Shown here: positions 15,229 through 23,713 of the stretch, one piece after another
How the letters are laid out: every line of letters starts with the position of its first letter
How positions within the stretch are numbered: the stretch's first letter is position 1
NCBI GenBank assembly: GCA_021297895.1
Contig: JAJTHN010000037.1
Coordinates: 1-58,428 of the forward strand
From: Phycisphaeraceae bacterium
GTDB taxonomy: Bacteria; Planctomycetota; Phycisphaerae; Phycisphaerales; UBA1924
DNA: 58,428 nucleotides
Direction of reading: 5' to 3'
The notes under the pieces: generated by a model
The model's input: only the letters and a program-made list of their open reading frames with translations
What the model was told of the DNA's origin: nothing
Database searches by the model: none
Translations under genes and position numbers: made by a program

Positions 15229-15669
15229 GTGTCTGAACCAAAGAGCGAACTGCGGGGCCGCGCGATCGAATATCGGGCACGGCTGTTCGTGATTCAGCAC
15301 AGCATCGTTGCGGTCATCGCGTTGATTCTGGTGATCGCGCCGTACGGATTCTCCGTCGCGAGGTCGATGAGGGAAGCCGCAGCGGCACTTGCCAGTCAAC
15401 AGAGACCGCCAGCGGCGATCGCTCCTCCAGCCCGCGTGTGGGGAACAGTGGGGTGCATCGCATGGCCTTGTATTGTCGGCGGGGCGTGCTTGCTGATTCG
15501 CGTCCGATTGATTCGTATTGTTCGACGCGTGGACCGGTGCGGCGGGTTGGCCTGCACAAAGTGCATGTACGATCTGAGTTCGCTGCCTGACCATGGGGCG
15601 TGTCCTGAATGTGGCGAGGCCTACACGCACGAATCGGTCCGTGTCCAATGGTCTCATCGTGGCTGGTGA
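15229..15669 (+). CDS. Small membrane protein with C-terminal zinc-ribbon motif
   Basis: 146 residues. Two hydrophobic segments (IQHSIVAVIALILVIAPYGF, about 23-42, and GTVGCIAWPCIVGGACLLI, about 71-89) are likely transmembrane. The C-terminus has a two-pair Cys motif: CTKCMYDL and CPECGEAY, a small zinc ribbon seen at the ends of many planctomycete membrane proteins. The GTG start at 15229 is supported by AGGAG about 8 bases upstream. Function unknown. Confidence 0.7.
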   Translation: MSEPKSELRGRAIEYRARLFVIQHSIVAVIALILVIAPYGFSVARSMREAAAALASQQRPPAAIAPPARVWGTVGCIAWPCIVGGACLLIRVRLIRIVRRVDRCGGLACTKCMYDLSSLPDHGACPECGEAYTHESVRVQWSHRGW

Positions 15670-15763
15670 TGGCCCTCCACGTCACTTGAGCCGTGAGCCT
15701 GCGCCTTGTCGCCTCGTGTTGGGCTTGCATCTGCGGCGAGCGATCGACACTCCGCGGTGCGAG

Positions 15764-15816
15764 ATCGGGGGAGAAAAACGAAACGCCCCGCCGACGCTCG
15801 AGCGTCGGCGGGGCGT
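15764..15816 (-). terminator. Rho-independent terminator of the 15863-17038 gene
   Basis: A 34-base perfect palindrome (15783-15816, acgccccgccgacgct then its reverse complement around cg), followed on the minus strand by TTCGTTTTTCTCC. It lies 47 bases past the stop of the beta-helix gene. Confidence 0.9.
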
Positions 15817-15862
15817 ATGAAGTGGTCGCGGCGAGTCTTGTGCAGGCTTGTGCGGGCGGGAA

Positions 15863-17038
15863 TCAGAACACGTAGTTGGCGTCGGGGTCGGTGACGGAAG
15901 TGCCGCCGGCGCTGCCGGAGATCGCCGCGGCGTTGGTGGCGAGGTTCAGGATGATGGTGACGCGGTTGTTGGCCGCGATGTCGAAGGCGATGGAGTTCGA
16001 GGTGGAGGTGTTGCCCTTGATCAGGCACAGGGTGGCGTCGACGTCGATACCGATATCGTTGCTGGAGACCTGGTTATTCATGACCAGTGTGCGGCTGCGG
16101 GTGGCCTCAACGTGGATTCCGGCGCCGGTGCCGGCAGCGCCGTTGAGCCGGCAGTGGTTGTTGGTGATGACGCAGCTCGAGCCCGCCCGAATCCCGTGGA
16201 GGCCGTTCAGCATCGCTTCGCAGTTGGAGATGCGAACGCCGAAGCCGATGTCGAAGCCGTCGAGGTCGTTTGAGTACGCCTGGCAATTCTCCAGAGAGGA
16301 TTGATCCGAGACGACGAACCCGCGCGTGGTGTTGTCGGCGGCATAGCAGTGGATGGCGTAGGTCACGTTGCTCATGTCGATGCCCAGTCCCGTGTTGCCG
16401 ATGGCGCTGCTTCGCTCAACGCGCGAACGCGCGCCGATCTGGATCCCACCGGTGGTGTTGAGCGTCGCGATGCAGTCGCGCACGACGGAGCCATCGTCCA
16501 CATCGATTCCCAGGCCCGCGTTGCTGGCAGCCAGGCAATTCTCGACAAAACTGGAGGGACCGACGGAGATTCCCGTGCTGCCGTTGGAGCGGACTTCCAG
16601 GTTCCTGACGGTTGTGGAACTCGACGAAACCACGCCGCCGGCGGGGAAGTTGATGATGCGTCCGTTCTGGATCGTGCACCCCGGAGAATCGATCCCGATT
16701 CGGATCCCCGAAAGCGCTCCGGAGACGCCGATGACGGAGTAGCCGTTCAGGTCGATGTGCACGCCGGCGGATTCGACTTCGATCCCGCGGCGTGTGGCGA
16801 TGGCGGTGATGTTGCCGGTGAGGTAGTACGAGCCGGGCTGTGTGATGCGGAACATGCTGTCGGCGTCGCCCGGTGTGTTGGTCGCGTTGATGGCGATGCG
16901 GGGCTCGACCTCGGTAAGGGTCTTTCCGGTGGAAATGACGGGGCCGGCCGGCGGCGTCAGCGGGCCGGCAAGAGCGAGGCTTGTGCCGAGGACAACGGCG
17001 ATCGCGGCGAGAATCGAGCGGGGGGTACGGGGATTCAT
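15863..17038 (-). CDS. Secreted right-handed beta-helix protein A
   Basis: 391 residues with an N-terminal signal peptide (SILAAIAVVLGTSLALAG, cleavage near LALAG-PL). After a conserved entry segment (VEPRIAINATNTPGDAD, ITQPGSYYLTGNI) the chain is a run of short beta-coils with Asn/Gly/Ser turns and Cys at regular positions (VENCLAASN, VRDCIATLN, LENCQAYSN, ISNCEAML). This is the pattern of a parallel beta helix, as in polysaccharide-binding or lyase-like surface proteins. No catalytic residues were identified. The ATG at 17038 has AGAGGAG upstream. It is 96 bases downstream of a paralogue on the same strand and ends in a strong terminator. Confidence 0.85.
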   Translation of the reverse strand: MNPRTPRSILAAIAVVLGTSLALAGPLTPPAGPVISTGKTLTEVEPRIAINATNTPGDADSMFRITQPGSYYLTGNITAIATRRGIEVESAGVHIDLNGYSVIGVSGALSGIRIGIDSPGCTIQNGRIINFPAGGVVSSSSTTVRNLEVRSNGSTGISVGPSSFVENCLAASNAGLGIDVDDGSVVRDCIATLNTTGGIQIGARSRVERSSAIGNTGLGIDMSNVTYAIHCYAADNTTRGFVVSDQSSLENCQAYSNDLDGFDIGFGVRISNCEAMLNGLHGIRAGSSCVITNNHCRLNGAAGTGAGIHVEATRSRTLVMNNQVSSNDIGIDVDATLCLIKGNTSTSNSIAFDIAANNRVTIILNLATNAAAISGSAGGTSVTDPDANYVF

Positions 17039-17134
17039 GATCTGCTCCTCTTTCGTGTTCGGGACCTGGGTGGACCTGTTGACTGGCTGGTCCGAAACAC
17101 ATGCGACGCATCGCGGGGCAGCGGCTTAAAAATC

Positions 17135-18259
17135 TCAGAATGTGAAGTTGGCGTTGGGATGGGTTGAGCCCGTTGAGTCCGGGGCTGAGTTTCCGTTGAT
17201 CGCCGCGCTGGCCGGGGCGCTGCGGTCGATGATCGGGCCGACGACGTTGTTGGCGATGATGAGCCAGTTGGTGCCGTTACCCGTGCACGTATTGCGGATC
17301 ACGACGTTGCCTGCGTTGCCCACGTCGATGCCGCGGTCCGAGGTGTTGCAGACGTTTCCCTCGATGCGGTTGTCCGAGCCGTTGACACGAATGCCGGCAC
17401 CGCCCGCGGCGTCTTGCCCGTTGGAGGTGCAGTGATTGGAGAACGCCCGGCAGTTCGAGGAGACGACGATGCCGTTCAGACCGTTTTCGTACGCGTTGCA
17501 GAAGGAGATCTTCGAGTTGGAGGAGAGCGAGAAGCCGTGGCCACCGTTGCGTGAAGCTACACAGCGCTCGATGGTCGAACTCGTGAACGTTGCGGTGAAG
17601 CCGTTTCCGGCGTTGTCGTACGCCACGCAGTCCGTGAAGATGCCGCCGACGGTCGTCGCAAGCCCGTGGTTCCCGTTGCGGGAAGCCGTGCAGTTGGTCA
17701 CGGCGGCGGAGGTGAAGGTCTCGATGCCGTTGCCGGTGTTGTCGGTCGCGGAGCAGTTCGAGACGATCATGCTGTTGTTGACGACAATTCCGTCTCCGTT
17801 GTTGGCGTTGGCGTGGATGCGTTCCATGCGTCCGCCATAGCCCCCGCCGGTGGTGTAGACGCCACCTTCACCCCAGGCCGTGACGGTGCCGTTGACGATC
17901 ACCACGCCCTGCAGACCGACGGTGTAGTAGATGCCGCGCTTCGATCCGGGAACGCCGGTGAGAGTGAAGCCGCTCAGATCAAGGGTCACGTTGCTGGCGG
18001 TGATCAGGATGCCGTCCCTGCCGGAGACGCCGGTGAGGTTGCCGGTGAGGTAGTACGACCCCGGCTGTGAGATCACGTGCAGCGCCGTGGCGCTTTCGGG
18101 TGTGTTGGTCGCGTTCACGGCCACTCGCGGCTCGACCTCTGCCAGCGGCTTGCTCGTGGATGTCACCGGGCCACTCGGCGGAGAAAGCGGGCCTGCAGTG
18201 GCGGCGGCCGCGGCCAAGGAGGCGAGAAGGATTGCAGAAGTGAGACCTTTGCGAGTCAT
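17135..18259 (-). CDS. Secreted right-handed beta-helix protein B (paralogue of A)
   Basis: 374 residues from the ATG at 18259, which has AGGATCC upstream and yields a clean signal peptide (SAILLASLAAAAATAG). In-frame codons to 18313 are rejected. The mature start GPLSPPSGPVTSTSKPLAEV and the segment VEPRVAVNATNTPES closely match protein A, followed by beta-helix coils such as VSNCSATDNTGNG, VTNCTASRNGNHG and IERCVASRNGGHG. The tandem order and shared N-terminal module indicate a local duplication. It probably forms a two-gene transcript with protein A. Role at the cell surface is inferred. Confidence 0.85.
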   Translation of the reverse strand: MTRKGLTSAILLASLAAAAATAGPLSPPSGPVTSTSKPLAEVEPRVAVNATNTPESATALHVISQPGSYYLTGNLTGVSGRDGILITASNVTLDLSGFTLTGVPGSKRGIYYTVGLQGVVIVNGTVTAWGEGGVYTTGGGYGGRMERIHANANNGDGIVVNNSMIVSNCSATDNTGNGIETFTSAAVTNCTASRNGNHGLATTVGGIFTDCVAYDNAGNGFTATFTSSTIERCVASRNGGHGFSLSSNSKISFCNAYENGLNGIVVSSNCRAFSNHCTSNGQDAAGGAGIRVNGSDNRIEGNVCNTSDRGIDVGNAGNVVIRNTCTGNGTNWLIIANNVVGPIIDRSAPASAAINGNSAPDSTGSTHPNANFTF

Positions 18260-18354
18260 GGATGGATCCTGTGATTCGTGCGAGCGCGGCCTCCGCGAAT
18301 CGGATGCCGACATGTCTGAACATGCGGCAAAGGGCCGGCATCACGCCAGAAATG

Positions 18355-18403
18355 CCAAGGGGAATCTGCGCAAGCCTCGCCCGCGGCGGTCGGATTCCCT
18401 TGG
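18355..18403 (-). terminator. Putative terminator hairpin downstream of pyrF
   Basis: ccaagggGaatc (18355-18366, one bulged G) pairs with gattcccttgg (18393-18403) across a 26-base GC-rich loop. It lies 92 bases past the pyrF stop and before the beta-helix operon on the same strand. No long T tract. Confidence 0.4.
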
Positions 18404-18494
18404 ACCTCCAAAGATCCCCGAGATCGCGTGCCCTGAAGGTGGCGGGGAACGCGGCGGTCGGAGTCTTCGGGGGCTGTGATCGCTTGAGCGAAGA

Positions 18495-19448
18495 TCAGCG
18501 CGTCAGCGGTGCCAGTTCCGCGACCAGCGACTTCGCGGCGTGGTTGACTGCGCCTTGCCAGTCACCATCACCGCTGCTTCCGGCGTAGATGACGCTTCGG
18601 CTTGCGGTGACCAGAACGCCGGCGGTGCCCGCAGAGGCGGACTTGGGTCGGATCATGCCGCGGATGTCCGCCGCGCTGCCGCCCTGGGCGCCATAGCCGG
18701 GGATGAGGAAGATGGAGTTGGGCATGCGTGCGCGCAGGGCGGGGCCGTCCTGCGGCTTGGTCGCCGCGACGACCGCGCCGACGTTCGACAGGCCGGAGGT
18801 GCCCAGCCGGGGCTGGCCGATCGAGGCGACCATGTCGGCGGTGGCCTCGGCGACGGTTCGGCCATCGGCCAGCGCGAGGGATTGGAGCGTGTCGCTGCCG
18901 GGGTTGCTGGTACGGACAAGGACAAAGACCATGCGACCGGTGCCGGCGTGCTTGAGGAACGGCTCGATGGTGTCGGGGCCCATGAATCCGGAGAGCGTGA
19001 CGGCGTCGGCCCGCATCGCGTCGAAGGCCATCGCGGCGTAGTGCTCGGCCGTGACGCCGATGTCGCCGCGCTTCGCATCCAGCAGCACGAAGAAGCCCAT
19101 GTCGCGGGCCAGCGAGCAGACCTGCGCGAGCACGGCGACGCCCTCGGGGCCATATCGCTCGAAGCACGCGGACTGCGGCTTGATGACGGGGACCACGCCG
19201 CGGCAGGCCTCCAGCACACCGGCACAGAACCGCGCGATGGCGCTGAGGGGCCCGGTGGCCGCGGCGTTCAGGCCTGTGAGCCCGCCCGTGCCGCACCGGA
19301 GCGCGCCGGGGAGTTTGTCGTACACCGGGTCGAGCCCGACGCAGGCCGGGGCGCCCGCGGCATCAATCAGTGCGGCCAGACGGTCGGCGGCGTGTGAGCC
19401 AGTTGCACGCGATTCGGTCGCGGGCGCGGCGGTTGTCGGCGTGTTCAT
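18495..19448 (-). CDS. pyrF: Orotidine 5'-phosphate decarboxylase (subfamily 2)
   Basis: 317 residues. It catalyses OMP to UMP, the last step of de novo pyrimidine synthesis. Seen: CVGLDPVYDKLP near the N-terminus, the catalytic DAKRGDIG (124-131, Lys126), TLSGFMGPDTIEPF and the phosphate loop FLIPGYGAQGG. This is the longer bacterial/mycobacterial-type subfamily. The ATG at 19448 was chosen because homology starts just after it and because a TACGCT hexamer ends exactly 6 bases upstream, consistent with leaderless transcription. The open frame to 20039 runs through repeats and the recG start and is shadow. Confidence 0.95.
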   Translation of the reverse strand: MNTPTTAAPATESRATGSHAADRLAALIDAAGAPACVGLDPVYDKLPGALRCGTGGLTGLNAAATGPLSAIARFCAGVLEACRGVVPVIKPQSACFERYGPEGVAVLAQVCSLARDMGFFVLLDAKRGDIGVTAEHYAAMAFDAMRADAVTLSGFMGPDTIEPFLKHAGTGRMVFVLVRTSNPGSDTLQSLALADGRTVAEATADMVASIGQPRLGTSGLSNVGAVVAATKPQDGPALRARMPNSIFLIPGYGAQGGSAADIRGMIRPKSASAGTAGVLVTASRSVIYAGSSGDGDWQGAVNHAAKSLVAELAPLTR

Positions 19449-19454
19449 ATCCGG

Positions 19455-19464
19455 AGCGTACCCT
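19455..19464. promoter_or_regulatory. Overlapping divergent -10 elements for pyrF and DUF971 gene
   Basis: Minus-strand TACGCT (19460-19455) ends 6 bases before the pyrF ATG, and plus-strand TACCCT (19459-19464) ends 8 bases before the ATG at 19473. The two hexamers share the TA at 19459-19460. Both would give mRNAs starting at or within two bases of the start codon. Confidence 0.55.
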
Positions 19465-19472
19465 GCTGCATC

Positions 19473-19868
19473 ATGGCGATGGAGCCCCCGCCCCGCAAAC
19501 TGGACCTGAAGAAAGACCGCGGGCTGTCGGTCGAGTGGGCCGATGGAACGACGTCGTACTACTCGATCGCGTACCTGCGCAAGATGTCTCCATCTGCCGA
19601 TGCGCGGCAGTTGCGAGAGGACATGAGCAAGAACCCGCTGACGGTGCTGCCGGCTTCGGCGTTCAAGGCCAGCGCGGCGCTGACGGCGCTCTCGGCGGAA
19701 CTCGTCGGCAACTACGCGTTGCGTGTGACCTTCAGCGACGGCCACGCGACGGGGATCTACTCGTGGACCTATCTGCGCGAGATCGATCCGCAGAGCCGCG
19801 ACGAGAAGCAGGAGCCCCCGCCGGGCGCGGGAGGCTGGCATCGCGAGCCGGTGAGCGATGAGGGGTGA
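19473..19868 (+). CDS. DUF971 / gamma-butyrobetaine hydroxylase N-terminal-like protein
   Basis: 131 residues. Contains GLSVEWADGTTSYYSIAYLR near residue 17 and YALRVTFSDGHATGIYSWTYLREI near 80, which is the characteristic DUF971 pattern (VTFSDGH-x-GIYSWxYL). Stand-alone DUF971 proteins occur near iron-sulphur cluster or apbC-type genes in other bacteria, but none is seen here. The function is not known. Start at 19473 (or in-frame ATG at 19479). No Shine-Dalgarno; a TACCCT hexamer ends 8 bases upstream. Confidence 0.85.
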   Translation: MAMEPPPRKLDLKKDRGLSVEWADGTTSYYSIAYLRKMSPSADARQLREDMSKNPLTVLPASAFKASAALTALSAELVGNYALRVTFSDGHATGIYSWTYLREIDPQSRDEKQEPPPGAGGWHREPVSDEG

Positions 19869-19919
19869 GCGGTGGGGGGTAAGCGGTGGGGGGTAAGCGG
19901 TGGTGGGTAAGCGGGCGGG
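19868..19919. repeat. 14-bp tandem repeat, three copies plus a partial
   Basis: Unit agcggtggggggta occurs at 19868-19881 and 19882-19895, with one change at 19896-19909 (agcggtggtgggta), then a partial copy. It starts at the DUF971 stop codon and lies upstream of recG. Confidence 0.85.
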
Positions 19920-19950
19920 GTCGTGGCGAGCGCTGATCAACGGCTCTGCC

Positions 19951-19979
19951 CGATGGCCGATGGCCTGAGCCCGATGGCC
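19951..19979. repeat. Short direct repeats of cgatggcc
   Basis: cgatggcc at 19951-19958, gatggcc immediately after (19959-19965), and cgatggcc at 19972-19979. They occupy the expected -35 region of the recG promoter. Confidence 0.6.
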
Positions 19980-19993
19980 TTCTTCCATGCGTG

Positions 19994-19999
19994 TACGCT
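19994..19999 (+). promoter_or_regulatory. Putative -10 element of recG (leaderless type)
   Basis: TACGCT followed by six bases (catggc) and the GTG start at 20006. Supports the 20006 start over the in-frame GTG at 19991, which would lie upstream of the predicted transcription start. Confidence 0.5.
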
Positions 20000-20005
20000 C
20001 ATGGC

Positions 20006-22162
20006 GTGCCCGCCGAGACGAATTTGAGCCTGACGACACCGCTCGCCGATCTTCCCGGCGTTGGGCCGCGACGCGCGGAGTTTCTGGCGGAGTTAGGGGT
20101 GCGCAATCTCGGTCAGTTGATCGCGTACCTGCCGACGCGGCACGAGCGTGAAGAGGCGGAGTCGGCGATATCCGAGCTGAGCGCCGGTGCGGTCGGGTGC
20201 GCCCGCGGGGAGATCAGCGCGACGCGCGTGGTCAAGCGCGGCGTGACGCGGGCGCGGTTCGAGGCGGTGATGATCGATGAGACTGGGCGGCTGGACCTTG
20301 TGTGGTTCAACGCGCTGTACATGGCCGATCGGATCCACCCGGGCCTGCGCGTGCGCGTGCAGGGCAAGGCGGACCGGCGCGGGCCGGGGCTGCGGATGAC
20401 CAACCCGCGGCTGGAGGTGCTCGATCCACGCCGCGAGGAGGCGGCTTCGAAGGACTCGCGCGTGCGCCCGGTGTACTCGGCCAGCGAGCGGATCAGTTCG
20501 CGGCAGATCGAGGGGATCATTTCGCGAGTGCTTGCGCCGGCGCTGACGCTGATTCAGGATCACCTCTCGCCGGAGTATCGCGCACAGCGGGAGTTGCCCG
20601 AGCTCTTCGCGGCGTACAGAGCGATGCACGCGCCGGCCAGCGAGAGCGAGGCGCTGGCGGCCCGCAGGCGGCTGGCGTATGACGAACTGCTGCTGCTGCA
20701 ACTGGGCGTGCAGATCAAGCGTGCGCAACGCCGCGAGCGGGCGCGGGCGACGGCGCTGAAGTGGACGCAGACGATCGACAACAAGATCCGCAAGCGATTC
20801 CCGTTCGCGCTGACGGAGGATCAGGATGGGGTGGTGCGCGACATCATCAGCGACCTGACACGGGCGACGCCGACGAACAGGCTGATCCAGGGCGATGTTG
20901 GCTCGGGCAAGACGGTGGTGGCGCTGTACGCGATGCTGATGGCGGTGGCGAGCAAGACGCAGGCGGCGATCATGGCCCCGACGGAGATCCTCGCCGATCA
21001 GCACTTCGCGTCGATCACGAAGATGCTCGCGGGCTCGGAGGTGCGCGTGGAACTGCTGACCGGGGCGGTCAAGCCGGCGGCGCGGGCCTTGTTGCTCGAG
21101 CGGCTTGCCCGCGGGGAGATCGATCTGCTCGTCGGCACGCACGCGCTGCTGACCAAGGGCGTGCGGTTCTCGAACCTCTCGGTCGTGATCATCGATGAGC
21201 AGCACCGCTTCGGCGTGCACCAGCGGGCGGCGCTGCGGAGCAAGGGGGACGACGCGGCGGGCGCGGACGGTCGGGTGCTCGTGCCGCATGTGCTGGTGAT
21301 GACGGCGACGCCGATTCCTCGGACGCTGGCGCTGACGCTGTTCGGAGATCTGGATGTCTCGACGATCCGGCGACTGCCGCCGGGGCGCAAGGCGATCGCG
21401 ACGCGGGTGGTGCAGCCCGCCATGCGGGCCGAGGTGTACCGCTTCGTGCGTTCGCGGATCGATCGGGGCGAGCAGGCGTACGTGGTCGTGCCGGCGATCG
21501 AGGGGGCGGATGACGGGCTCTGGGTCCCGGGAGTCGGCGCAGCGCCAAGGCTGCGCAGCGTGGAGGAGACGCTGAAAGACCTGACGGAATCGCTGCTGCC
21601 GGGCGTTCGCGTCGGTGTGATGCACGGGCGACTGCGGCAGGATGAGCGCGACAAGGTGATGAAGCAGTTCCGCGAGCAGCAGTTGGATGTGCTGCTGAGC
21701 ACAACGGTGATCGAAGTCGGCGTCGATGTGCCCAACGCGACGGTGATGGTCATCGAGGACGCGGAGCGATTCGGGCTCGCCCAGTTGCATCAGTTGCGCG
21801 GACGTGTCGGACGCGGCAGCAAGTCATCGGCGTGTGTGCTGGTCGCGGGGGCCGGTGCGGGGGGCGAGGAGGCGCAGGCCCGGCTCGAGGCGCTGGCGAA
21901 GATCAGCGATGGATTCAAGCTGGCCGAGAGAGATCTGGAACTGCGGGGCTTCGGCGAGATCATGGGCCTGAAGCAGAGCGGCATGCCGCCGTTCCGCGTG
22001 GCGGATCTGTCCAAGGACCTGAACCTGCTCACGCTGGCCTCGCGCGATGCCGCGGAGATGATCGGGCAGGATGCGACCCTGAGCGGACCGTCCGCGAAGC
22101 TGCTTCACAAGCGGCTGATGAAGGCGCACGGGCAGTGGCTGGGACTGGCGGATGTGGGGTGA
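20006..22162 (+). CDS. recG: ATP-dependent DNA helicase RecG
   Basis: 718 residues. RecG reverses stalled forks and branch-migrates Holliday junctions. Seen in order: N-terminal wedge/OB region (LPGVGPRRAEFLAELGV, LPTRHE), Walker A GDVGSGKTVV (about 296-305), MAPTEILADQH, DEQH box IIDEQHRFGVHQR (about 396-408), VMTATPIPRTL, then the second RecA lobe with MHGRL, STTVIEVGVDVPNA, QLHQLRGRVGRG, and the C-terminal LRGFGEIMGLKQSGMP. Full length. Start GTG at 20006 is chosen from promoter spacing; 19991 is the alternative. The downstream gene begins 3 bases after the stop. Confidence 0.97.
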   Translation: MPAETNLSLTTPLADLPGVGPRRAEFLAELGVRNLGQLIAYLPTRHEREEAESAISELSAGAVGCARGEISATRVVKRGVTRARFEAVMIDETGRLDLVWFNALYMADRIHPGLRVRVQGKADRRGPGLRMTNPRLEVLDPRREEAASKDSRVRPVYSASERISSRQIEGIISRVLAPALTLIQDHLSPEYRAQRELPELFAAYRAMHAPASESEALAARRRLAYDELLLLQLGVQIKRAQRRERARATALKWTQTIDNKIRKRFPFALTEDQDGVVRDIISDLTRATPTNRLIQGDVGSGKTVVALYAMLMAVASKTQAAIMAPTEILADQHFASITKMLAGSEVRVELLTGAVKPAARALLLERLARGEIDLLVGTHALLTKGVRFSNLSVVIIDEQHRFGVHQRAALRSKGDDAAGADGRVLVPHVLVMTATPIPRTLALTLFGDLDVSTIRRLPPGRKAIATRVVQPAMRAEVYRFVRSRIDRGEQAYVVVPAIEGADDGLWVPGVGAAPRLRSVEETLKDLTESLLPGVRVGVMHGRLRQDERDKVMKQFREQQLDVLLSTTVIEVGVDVPNATVMVIEDAERFGLAQLHQLRGRVGRGSKSSACVLVAGAGAGGEEAQARLEALAKISDGFKLAERDLELRGFGEIMGLKQSGMPPFRVADLSKDLNLLTLASRDAAEMIGQDATLSGPSAKLLHKRLMKAHGQWLGLADVG

Positions 22163-22165
22163 CCC

Positions 22166-22687
22166 ATGAGCGAACGCACGCGTGAGCAATCGGCAGATGC
22201 ACTGCTGAACGAAATTAGTTCGGCGTTCGAGGGTGTTTCGCGAGTCGGGGGAAGATCGTGGACCGATGCGTTGGCGATGGGTCACATGGGCGTGCCTCAT
22301 GTGACTTTTCCGGTTGCTCACCGTGAGGACGATACGACATGGCTGGATGTCGCGAACGATTCGACATGGGATCCCTCGCCAAACTTTGGCGGCTTTGGGT
22401 ATCTAGATGCGATCGGCTACCGCTACTACCTCGCCGCGGCGATGTATCGTGCGGTTCGGGAGCGAGATCCGAGCGAACTTGCCTGGCGCATCGAACTGCC
22501 GTTCAAGGCCAAGGCGCGTCGCCAGCATCTTTCAAGGTGGATTCTCACGCGTAGTCAGCATGAGGTTGCGCTCAAGGTGGCCGCCTTTTTCCGCGACGAG
22601 ATGTTTGCCCAGAACCGTGACTACGAGTTCGATGAGTGGCAGCGAGTGATCGAGAGTTGGCGAGGGGTGGATGTTGGCGCGAGTTGA
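22166..22687 (+). CDS. Small protein resembling DUF6714
   Basis: 173 residues. The core TTWLDVANDSTWDPSPNF followed by FGYLDAIGYRYYLAAAMYRAV matches my memory of the DUF6714 pattern (a Trp-Asp core followed by a YRYYLPA-type helix), whose function is unknown. Acidic and aromatic-rich, no signal peptide or membrane segment. The ATG at 22166 follows the recG stop by three bases, so it is likely cotranscribed with recG. Base composition is a little less GC-rich than recG. Confidence 0.6.
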   Translation: MSERTREQSADALLNEISSAFEGVSRVGGRSWTDALAMGHMGVPHVTFPVAHREDDTTWLDVANDSTWDPSPNFGGFGYLDAIGYRYYLAAAMYRAVRERDPSELAWRIELPFKAKARRQHLSRWILTRSQHEVALKVAAFFRDEMFAQNRDYEFDEWQRVIESWRGVDVGAS

Positions 22688-22780
22688 TGCGGCCTCGCGA
22701 TGGCTTGGGCGCAGCAGCCGCCCGAACCATCGAATCAGGTGAGTTCGCTCAGGCGTGCCGATCCGCTCAGAGCCCAGGGC

Positions 22781-23713
22781 TCACGGCGTCAGTTGCCAAT
22801 CCGCCGTCAGCGCCTGGTTCGACCACTTGCGCATGTCGCGCAGGTCATCGAGAGTCTGCGTGCTGGCGTGGCCGTCGAGGTGTGAGGTGACGGCGGAGCC
22901 GAACCAGCGGCAGTCGACGGAGCCGAAGGCGCTGGCGGGGGCGTCTGGGTCGAACCGGCCGGGCTGCCAATTGGCCTGCGTTGTCGCGGGCGCATCGACG
23001 ATGTAGTTGCCGGGGACGCTCTTGTTCAGGTCGTCGGGATCGCTGCCGCGGGCGCTGGCGAAGACGATCAGCGCATCGGGGCGGCGGGCCTGGTCCATGC
23101 GGGTGATGTAGAACGATCCCCACTTGCGGAGGTTCTCGGCGTTGAAGCCCAGGCCCGGCTCACCCTTGCCGCCGACGAACTCGGCGTTCAGGCCCATGCT
23201 GGGCGAGAGGCTCACGACGTACGTGTAGTCGGAGCGCGAGCGGTAACGCTCGAGCAGGCGGTCGTCGTCGTACAGGCCCTTGAAGTTGAAGTCCAGGTAT
23301 GGAGCCAGCCGCCAGGGATATCGGCGTGCGATGACGCCCGCGAGGCGCACGCCGCGATCATCGAGAACGCGGAGCGTGTTGGTGCCGCTGAATGAGGTCA
23401 TCGCGGCGGTCGCGTACCCGGGCATCACGCGCGACTGGTTGTCGTTGGCGTACATGGTGTACGCGGTGATGACCTGCCGAGAGCCGGAGAGTTCGCGGGT
23501 CTGGCGGGCGAGCGTTCGCGAGCTCGAAAGGGCCGGCAGTGTGATGCCCACCAGCAACGCGATGATCGCGACGACCACGAGCAGTTCGATGAGCGTGAAG
23601 CCGGGGCGAAGCCGGATGGGCTTCGGCGCGAACGCGGCACGCAGCCCGAAGTACAACTGCATCACCGGACAGCGAGTCGTCGGCAGGCGCAGGTTTCGGC
23701 TCGTCTCGGCCAT
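22781..23713 (-). CDS. Prepilin-like secreted protein (type II pseudopilin N-terminus)
   Basis: 310 residues from the ATG at 23713. The prepilin peptidase/methylation motif GFTLIELLVVVAIIALLVGI (residues about 38-57) begins a hydrophobic helix, preceded by a basic leader. The rest is a beta-rich globular domain with Tyr and Asp/Asn-rich loops, typical of the large planctomycete DUF1559-like family, displayed or secreted by a type II system. Alternative start 23662 would give a 21-residue leader. The TTG at 23773 is rejected because a TATAGT promoter element lies just inside it (23763-23768). Confidence 0.85.
   Translation of the reverse strand: MAETSRNLRLPTTRCPVMQLYFGLRAAFAPKPIRLRPGFTLIELLVVVAIIALLVGITLPALSSSRTLARQTRELSGSRQVITAYTMYANDNQSRVMPGYATAAMTSFSGTNTLRVLDDRGVRLAGVIARRYPWRLAPYLDFNFKGLYDDDRLLERYRSRSDYTYVVSLSPSMGLNAEFVGGKGEPGLGFNAENLRKWGSFYITRMDQARRPDALIVFASARGSDPDDLNKSVPGNYIVDAPATTQANWQPGRFDPDAPASAFGSVDCRWFGSAVTSHLDGHASTQTLDDLRDMRKWSNQALTADWQLTP

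Noticed and set aside
15783-15816. 34-base palindrome considered as a mobile-element end or operator
   Set aside because: Its position 47 bases after a stop and the following T tract on the minus strand fit a terminator.
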